Shown piece by piece: positions 15,239 to 19,876 of a stretch of DNA of 19,876 nucleotides (the first letter of the stretch is position 1; the number at the start of each line of letters is the position of its first letter). The notes beneath the pieces are model-generated. The model ran no database searches, was not told the DNA's origin, and worked only from the letters and a program-made list of their open reading frames with translations. This DNA comes from Nitrospira sp. UBA5698 (GTDB taxonomy: Bacteria > Nitrospirota > Nitrospiria > Nitrospirales > Nitrospiraceae): positions 1-19,876 of the forward strand of contig DIHK01000058.1 in the NCBI GenBank assembly GCA_002420115.1, given 5' to 3'. The position numbers were made by a program, and so were the translations under genes.

Positions 15239-16974
15239 AGCCGGAGCCGTCATCGGAAGCGTTTTGGCTCGACCAGAGACCTCACCTCGCGATTATAGTC
15301 CCCTTTCTTACATTGCTCACCCCCTTTGTCGCCTACTTGATGAAGCGGGATTATCCTCCGATGAGTCCCGAGATCTTGCTCATTCTTGCGGGGATACTCT
15401 GTGTCTCAACCATGATCGGCTTGCTCCGGTACGCTGGCGGAAGACGAGTGTATGCCATGAGTGTCGGCGGATTTCTCGCCGCTGCGGCTGATTATCTCAT
15501 TGCGTGGGTTGCACAGAGTCGTACCATTACGCTCCTGGTTATTTTTGGCGTACTTGTAGTTCTGGTCCGACGTTTTGAAAAGACCGCGACTTTGGTGATC
15601 ACGGCATTTCTCTGCGTGTTTGTGATTTCGACGGTCCTGCTCAATGGATTTGAGAAAGAGTCCGATCCGGCATCAGCCATATCGCACGTGGATGTGGGGA
15701 CTGATGGACCCCCACGGCTCATCCATCTCATCCTGGATGAACATCTTGGCATCGAGGGGATGCCCAACGATACCGAGTATGCCAAGGCGCTGAAACACAA
15801 GATCAAACAATTCTATCAACGATACGGGTTTGATCTGTATGGAGGGGCATACAGCCATTACCTCGATACAGAGGACTCGATCCCGAATCTGGTCAACTTC
15901 TCCGCTGAAGGCGTAAACCTGGCATTCAGTACAGGTGATCGCCCTCCGTATGTCTTACAGCAGAACCGCTATTTTCAATTCTTGAAGAGTCTGGACTATC
16001 GCATCCATGTTATGCACGGGGACTATATAGATTTTTGCTCCAGCCCGGGTGTGGAACTTCACTCCTGCACGAAATCGGGATGGTTTAGCTTGAGCAATGT
16101 GGCGAGGCTGAACATCCCGGTCCTGACGAAGACGACGACGGCAATCGCCGCCTTTGTGACTAGTTATCCTCGATATGAGGCCATTCTCGATGTCTATGAA
16201 GAACGGATACGCCCAGCCTTGCTCTTGCGCGGGGTAATTGGGCCGGTCCTTGATCGGCAATCTCTTTGGACAAAGCGACGGGTCCATCCCTTTTCGGTGA
16301 ATGCCATGGTGGCGATGGAAACGCTATCGGCACGCATTCAGCAGCTCCCTCGCGGTCACATGCTATTTGCCCATCTCATGATTCCGCATTTCCCCTACGT
16401 GTATCGGGAAGATTGCTCACCGCGGGCGATTTCGGAATCGATGGATGACATGGAGCAAGTTCCTCTGGAGTTGCGCACAACTGAGGGCCGAGCCGCTCGC
16501 TACGACCAATACTTGAGACAGATAGGGTGTCTCTATGTCAAACTCGATGAAGTATTCCAGAGCCTACAATCGTCCGGAATGCTTGGCGATTCAATCGTCA
16601 TTATTCATGGAGACCATGGTGGGCGCTTGGGTCTCCGACTTCCAGCAGCAAAGGAACAAGAAGAACTGACGCCGATCGATTTTGGCGACGGGCTGTCGAC
16701 GTTGTTTGCCGCGAAGGTCCCTGGAAAGCCGGGGGAGTATGATTCTTCACTCTACGCCATCAATGAATTGCTCGTTGACACACTCCGCACCGCCTTAGGG
16801 AAGGCCCCTTCGCTTTCACCCCCGCAGAAAGCACCGTTCGCATATCTCGCGAACGGGCATCGAAAACACATGCTGCTTGTGAATATGCCCTGGCGCCCTC
16901 TGGACATACCCAACAGCCACGCTCCTGGTCGGCAACCTTCGCATTCACGTTTGGGCAATATTCCCCGCCACTGA
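15235..16974 (+). CDS. Membrane sulfatase/alkaline phosphatase-superfamily enzyme
   Basis: A 579-residue protein with four or five N-terminal membrane helices (about 18-36, 46-64, 72-92, 98-112, 118-136) and a large extracytoplasmic domain. Superfamily landmarks: HLILDEHLGIEG with metal-binding Asp168, YLDTEDSIPNLVNF where Thr212 matches the T-x-x-S-[VI]-P nucleophile of phosphoethanolamine-type transferases, PHFPY (His385) and IIHGDHGGRLG with Asp460 and His461. This points to a phospho-transferase or phosphatase acting on envelope glycans rather than a Cys-type sulfatase. The start is GTG 15235, overlapping the methyltransferase stop. The last 25 residues look non-conserved, and the frame after its TGA continues as a gene fragment, so the C-terminus may have been rewritten by recombination. 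Confidence 0.78.
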   Translation: MKPEPSSEAFWLDQRPHLAIIVPFLTLLTPFVAYLMKRDYPPMSPEILLILAGILCVSTMIGLLRYAGGRRVYAMSVGGFLAAAADYLIAWVAQSRTITLLVIFGVLVVLVRRFEKTATLVITAFLCVFVISTVLLNGFEKESDPASAISHVDVGTDGPPRLIHLILDEHLGIEGMPNDTEYAKALKHKIKQFYQRYGFDLYGGAYSHYLDTEDSIPNLVNFSAEGVNLAFSTGDRPPYVLQQNRYFQFLKSLDYRIHVMHGDYIDFCSSPGVELHSCTKSGWFSLSNVARLNIPVLTKTTTAIAAFVTSYPRYEAILDVYEERIRPALLLRGVIGPVLDRQSLWTKRRVHPFSVNAMVAMETLSARIQQLPRGHMLFAHLMIPHFPYVYREDCSPRAISESMDDMEQVPLELRTTEGRAARYDQYLRQIGCLYVKLDEVFQSLQSSGMLGDSIVIIHGDHGGRLGLRLPAAKEQEELTPIDFGDGLSTLFAAKVPGKPGEYDSSLYAINELLVDTLRTALGKAPSLSPPQKAPFAYLANGHRKHMLLVNMPWRPLDIPNSHAPGRQPSHSRLGNIPRH

Positions 16975-17133
16975 TTTTTTCACACATTCAATACGTCGGA
17001 GTTCGACGCGCACGAGCGCTCCCATGCGAACGACGTCTTCAAGAAGAAGTTCGCAAAACTGGCGACCATGTGTTCCGAGACCAAAGAGCTGGGGTATGAC
17101 ATGCTGTGGCAAGGAGCGGCGGGAGGCCACTAA
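16975..17133 (+). pseudogene. Start-less 3' gene fragment
   Basis: Directly after the TGA at 16972-16974, the same frame stays open for 52 codons to TAA at 17131. It reads like real protein: FNTSEFDAHERSHANDVFKK, then KFAKLATMCSETKELGYDML and WQGAAGGH. It has GC-rich third positions and an amphipathic-helix pattern but no usable start codon upstream. It looks like the C-terminal helix and strand of a small cytoplasmic protein, possibly of the dimeric alpha/beta-barrel (ABM-like) type (low confidence). It could be the 3' part of the gene whose 5' part is at 12531, or an unrelated remnant. Stop-codon readthrough from the upstream gene is a less likely alternative. Confidence 0.45.
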
Positions 17134-17196
17134 CAGAACCGGATCGCTTTGTTCATCTCACATTGTGCCAGAGTGTTAACCAAACGGAGATCAACG

Positions 17197-18276
17197 ATGA
17201 GCATGAAGCTCGTGGCAGTCATGACACTGATCGCGCTCATGGTGCCTCCGTTTGCCCAGGCGCAACTCGATTGCATCGTGCCCACGCGCGAAGAAGGCTT
17301 CGATCCGAAGCAGCCCGGTGCCACGGAGCTCCAACGTGCCGCGCGTGAGGTGGCCGCCATTGTCCAACAGAACGCGGTGTTCATGCAGGGCAACAAACCG
17401 GTGCGGATCCGCACCACGATCGACTATGGTGGCTGGGACCGGCAATCTGCCTCCGTCGTGACCACGGCGTACAACCAGAAAGCCTGGCTCGCCGGCGGCT
17501 GCAAGGTCAGCAAGTTTGCGGATCGCGGCGGTGGGCTCTCGGATGGGACGATTGCCATCTTCATCAACGAACCAGAAGCCATGTTCGGCGGACACCTGGG
17601 AGATGCCGAACTGAAGGCCAGTGGAATGCCCATGCCATTAGCCAACACCGCCGGATTTCCTATTTATGCCGGGGGTGGCAACAAGGACAATCCACGCCTA
17701 TTGATGAGCCGTGCAGGTTATGAGCCGTGGGTGCCGGTCACGATTGCCGACATGTTGGACTGGCGCGAGCGGGAGCTCAAAACAAAGGAGGAAGAGTACC
17801 AGGCTTCTATACAACAGAACGGCAACGAACTCACGGAAGCGAAGATCGAAGAGATCTATCGCGACATGAAAAAGATCAATGCGGGGGAAGCGGAGAAGAC
17901 GCGCACGCAGCTGCTCGCCTCGCTCAAGACAATGCGGGCAAAGAGCGCACGCCAGTCAGCTAAAGCTGCGCAATGGACGATGCAGCAGCGCAACGCCTTC
18001 GATATGTACCGGGCTTCATTCACACCCGCGCAACTTGCAGCGCCGGGCACCATCAGCAATTCGTTGACACCGGACAAAGTCATCCGCGTCGACGATCCGG
18101 CGGGAAAACCACTCGCAAAAGTCGATCCGGCATACGCGCAACGCGACCCCCAGCACATTCACTTGATCGTGGTGGGGCTCAATCCTCAGCCGAAGACTGA
18201 TCCGAATTATGCGTGGTTCAAGTCGTCGCTCGAAGCGCTGGACTATGCAGCGCTGGCCAAGTTACTTAGCGAGTAG
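17197..18276 (+). CDS. Secreted coiled-coil protein of unknown function
   Basis: I do not recognise this 359-residue protein. Seen: a standard signal peptide (1-22, MSMKLVAVMTLIALMV... ending AQA), two early cysteines (26 and one in GGCKVSKFADRGGG), a Gly-rich alpha/beta part to about residue 185 (IRTTIDYGGWDRQS, GTIAIFINEPEAMFGGHLGD, SRAGYEPWVPV), a long charged helical or coiled-coil part at about 188-268 (DWRERELKTKEEEYQ, EEIYRDMKKINAGEAEK) and a C-terminal domain with QHIHLIVVGLNPQPK. It should be periplasmic or secreted. I chose the ATG at 17197 because it gives a clean signal peptide and has GGAG upstream; the open frame begins at 17149. Codon use is GC-rich like the ccm operon, unlike the convergent reverse transcriptase gene. 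Confidence 0.75.
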   Translation: MSMKLVAVMTLIALMVPPFAQAQLDCIVPTREEGFDPKQPGATELQRAAREVAAIVQQNAVFMQGNKPVRIRTTIDYGGWDRQSASVVTTAYNQKAWLAGGCKVSKFADRGGGLSDGTIAIFINEPEAMFGGHLGDAELKASGMPMPLANTAGFPIYAGGGNKDNPRLLMSRAGYEPWVPVTIADMLDWRERELKTKEEEYQASIQQNGNELTEAKIEEIYRDMKKINAGEAEKTRTQLLASLKTMRAKSARQSAKAAQWTMQQRNAFDMYRASFTPAQLAAPGTISNSLTPDKVIRVDDPAGKPLAKVDPAYAQRDPQHIHLIVVGLNPQPKTDPNYAWFKSSLEALDYAALAKLLSE

Positions 18277-18326
18277 TATGTCCTGAATGGACGAGCTACC
18301 GCATCACGAGTTCTGAGTGGGAGGTG

Positions 18327-18349
18327 GCCGTCGAGCCTGGCATGACGGC
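18327..18349. terminator. Hairpin between convergent genes, weak terminator candidate
   Basis: GCCGTC (18327-18332) and GACGGC (18344-18349) form a 6-bp stem with an 11-base loop, 51 bases past the stop of the plus-strand gene. No T-tract follows on either strand. The rest of the gap 18277-18511 shows no gene and no group II intron domain V-like stem. Confidence 0.25.
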
Positions 18350-18511
18350 ATGCGCATTAGGAACGGTGCTGATTCTTTCGGGGCTGGAGAGACTGGAGGG
18401 TATGGCAGATGTTGAGGGTGTTGGGAGAAAACGATGAATTGGTATTCCTGCGCCATACACGATACAAAATCAGACGTGCATTTGCTTTATTTCCATTCAG
18501 CGCGACAGGCT

Positions 18512-19852
18512 CTAGTCCGCCAAAGGGTCAACGATGGGTTCGAATTTGCTATCCTTGAGCAAATGAACTCCAAGTAGTCGCCGTGAACTTTCAAGATTCT
18601 TCTCAGCTGCAAATCTAGCATACCGCCCAGTGATCGCTTTCCAATAATTTTCGATCAGCCCGTTAACCTTGAGGTCTAGCATCTTCAACACTTCACGATC
18701 ATTGCAGAAGGCATACTGGTTGCCCCAACCTAGAAGTATATTATTTACGTCCTCAAGCGTGGCAACCGCGCCTAGATCAGCCTGCATCAGCTCCTGAGGA
18801 TCATCCATAAGCCTCTGACTCTTGTCGAGTGCTGATTTGACTGCGTCAATAATGCGTTGTCTTGGCCTGCTCCCAGGGCTAATCATTCCTGGCCTGATAT
18901 TACACCCCAGAAATTCAAACCCATGTCGGATTTCTCCCATACTCGCTTTGTCTGATACTAGCTTCGGGTCGTATGCAGTAAGACCATGCTCGGCAAGCAG
19001 GCGCAAAGCACTTCTAAATGCAGCCTCCACCTTTGAGCTGGCTGAGCCCAGAATAATGAAATCATCAATGTACCGGATACAGGTTATTCCTCTACCATTC
19101 AATTCCCTATCAAATCCATCTAGCAGAATATTCCCCAGAAGGGGGGACAGGCAACATCCTTGGGCAACTCCAATTTCATAACTCGGAAACAACTTGGCTG
19201 CTGCTCCGATGGAGGCCAGATTATCCAGTTCAACGTGCGTAGCCTTTTCGAGAAGGCATTGAAACTTCGAATCCGGAATCACAGAAGAGATCTTTGCAAG
19301 AACCACACTTCTAGGAATATTTCTGAAGAACGAGTCGATGTCAGACTTTATGTAGAATTCTACTCTGTCAGACTGAATGGCCTTGTAGACTGCCCTAATA
19401 GCGCCAGGCACACCAAGCCCTTTCCCTTTAATGCCACCGAAACTTGCTGGGTTTCTGTAGTATGGCTCGATAGCAGGATTCGACTGCAGCACCTCTAAAA
19501 CAGCACGCTGTACAATTCGATCAGGGATGGGGGATTTAACTATAGGACGCGGTTTCTTGCCTTTTCGTGGGATGAGGACGCCCAGTGCGGGAAGAAATTT
19601 GAATTTCCCCTTTAAGAGATGGCGGTAGATCCTCTCCAGGTGATTTTCAATGTCACGGCTAAATTCAGCGACTTGTCTATTTGTTTCTTCTTTTTCTGAA
19701 GAAATTCCGCTCGAGTAAACGGCTCGCCACGCAGTACGCAGCGTACTCCTGCTATAGACTTTTTTGTAGTGCGAGTCTGACTTTCCCGTTGGAATTGCGG
19801 ACGCTGAGCCGCCACTGGCTAGCTTCGGCTCAGCTGATGCAAGAACGCTCAT
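18512..19852 (-). CDS. Stand-alone reverse transcriptase, group II-like lineage (possibly 5' partial)
   Basis: An RNA-directed DNA polymerase of at least 446 residues. Motifs in order: LIPRKGKKPRPIVKSPIPDR (93-112), NPASFGGIKGKG (134-145), FYIKSDIDSFFRNIP with catalytic Asp171 (166-180), GVAQGCCLSPLLGNILL (228-244), IRYIDDFIILG with the YIDD catalytic box (261-264), and FEFLGCNI (312-319). A thumb/X-like region follows (NNILLGWGNQYAF, then ENYWKAITGRYARF). There is no HNH endonuclease domain. The retron VTG motif and the DGR-type (I/L)GxxxSQ motif are absent. The ATG at 19852 lacks a good ribosome binding site and the frame is open to the window edge, so the true start may lie outside. Codon use is AT-richer than neighbours, suggesting transfer. 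Role unknown: defence RT, CRISPR-linked RT or intron-derived RT are all possible. Confidence 0.88.
   Translation of the reverse strand: MSVLASAEPKLASGGSASAIPTGKSDSHYKKVYSRSTLRTAWRAVYSSGISSEKEETNRQVAEFSRDIENHLERIYRHLLKGKFKFLPALGVLIPRKGKKPRPIVKSPIPDRIVQRAVLEVLQSNPAIEPYYRNPASFGGIKGKGLGVPGAIRAVYKAIQSDRVEFYIKSDIDSFFRNIPRSVVLAKISSVIPDSKFQCLLEKATHVELDNLASIGAAAKLFPSYEIGVAQGCCLSPLLGNILLDGFDRELNGRGITCIRYIDDFIILGSASSKVEAAFRSALRLLAEHGLTAYDPKLVSDKASMGEIRHGFEFLGCNIRPGMISPGSRPRQRIIDAVKSALDKSQRLMDDPQELMQADLGAVATLEDVNNILLGWGNQYAFCNDREVLKMLDLKVNGLIENYWKAITGRYARFAAEKNLESSRRLLGVHLLKDSKFEPIVDPLAD
19733..19747. repeat. 15-bp palindrome inside the 5' part of the RT gene
   Basis: AGTACGC-A-GCGTACT is a perfect 7-bp inverted repeat with a 1-base centre, at about codons 36-40 of the reverse transcriptase. 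It may be chance within coding sequence, or part of an RNA or DNA structure tied to the RT. Confidence 0.35.
19803..19834. repeat. 9-bp GC-rich stem-loop at the start of the RT gene
   Basis: GCTGAGCCG (19803-19811) pairs perfectly with CGGCTCAGC (19826-19834) across a 14-base loop that contains GCTAGC. It lies within the first 17 codons of the reverse transcriptase, in a low-complexity Ala/Ser/Gly stretch that shows no RT homology, so it may belong to an upstream structured RNA or leader rather than to conserved protein. Confidence 0.45.
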
Positions 19853-19876
19853 CCTGTGGGGGCTCCAGCTTGTGGT

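Noticed and set aside
18277..18511. Group II intron 3' end (domain V/VI) downstream of the RT
   Set aside because: I looked on the minus strand for the typical short GAGC...GUUC-type stem with an AY end and saw none.
18512..19852. Diversity-generating retroelement or retron assignment for the RT
   Set aside because: Motif B reads GVAQGCCLSP rather than the DGR (I/L)GxxxSQ form, the retron VTG motif is absent, and no template/variable repeat pair was seen in the window.
1..19876. CRISPR array, tRNA, rRNA or insertion sequence
   Set aside because: I saw no regularly spaced direct repeats, no tRNA cloverleaf with a TTCRA loop, no rRNA-like stretch and no transposase motif on either strand.

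Overview
The window is bacterial, gene-dense chromosomal DNA and looks like a member of Nitrospirota, probably a Nitrospira-like organism. That placement is inference, from the protein style, the complete System I cytochrome c maturation operon and the GC-rich coding; there is no rRNA or other marker gene to confirm it.

Region 1 (227-7208, minus strand) is one compact ccm operon in the order ccmA-ccmB-ccmC-ccmD-ccmE-ccmF-ccmG-ccmH-ccmI. Most junctions are 1-17 base overlaps, so the genes are very likely co-transcribed and translationally coupled. CcmA and CcmB with CcmC and CcmD load heme onto CcmE; CcmF, CcmG, CcmH and CcmI then reduce apocytochrome c and ligate the heme.

Region 2 (7209-12168) holds single genes of household type: a DUF1269-like glycine-rich protein (+), a DAACS-family symporter (-), a divergent MarR-type regulator (+), two small minus-strand membrane or lipoprotein ORFs too short for most gene callers (86 and 26 residues), and a CNT-family transporter (+) whose nucleoside-site motifs differ from the family norm. 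A 12-bp perfect palindrome lies between the symporter and marR genes, and an 18-bp one between the two small ORFs.

Region 3 (12169-13545) is about 1.4 kb without an intact larger gene. It contains a 42-codon ORF with a strong ribosome binding site that looks like the 5' piece of a broken gene.

Region 4 (13546-16974, plus strand) is a tightly overlapping three-gene cassette: a small exported membrane protein with a YIDPGSGS motif, a two-domain protein with a kinase-like N-terminal half and a SAM-methyltransferase C-terminal half, and a multi-TM enzyme of the alkaline phosphatase/sulfatase superfamily with a probable Thr nucleophile. I infer a cell-envelope glycan modification or capping system. 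Directly after it (16975-17133) is a start-less 3' gene fragment, so the cassette is flanked by two gene remnants.

Region 5 (17197-19876) has an unrecognised secreted coiled-coil protein (+) and, convergent to it, a stand-alone reverse transcriptase of group II-like lineage (-) whose frame is open to the window edge. Its first codons carry strong inverted repeats. No DGR, retron or group II intron RNA parts are visible around it. This accessory right half is the most promising place for an undescribed system.
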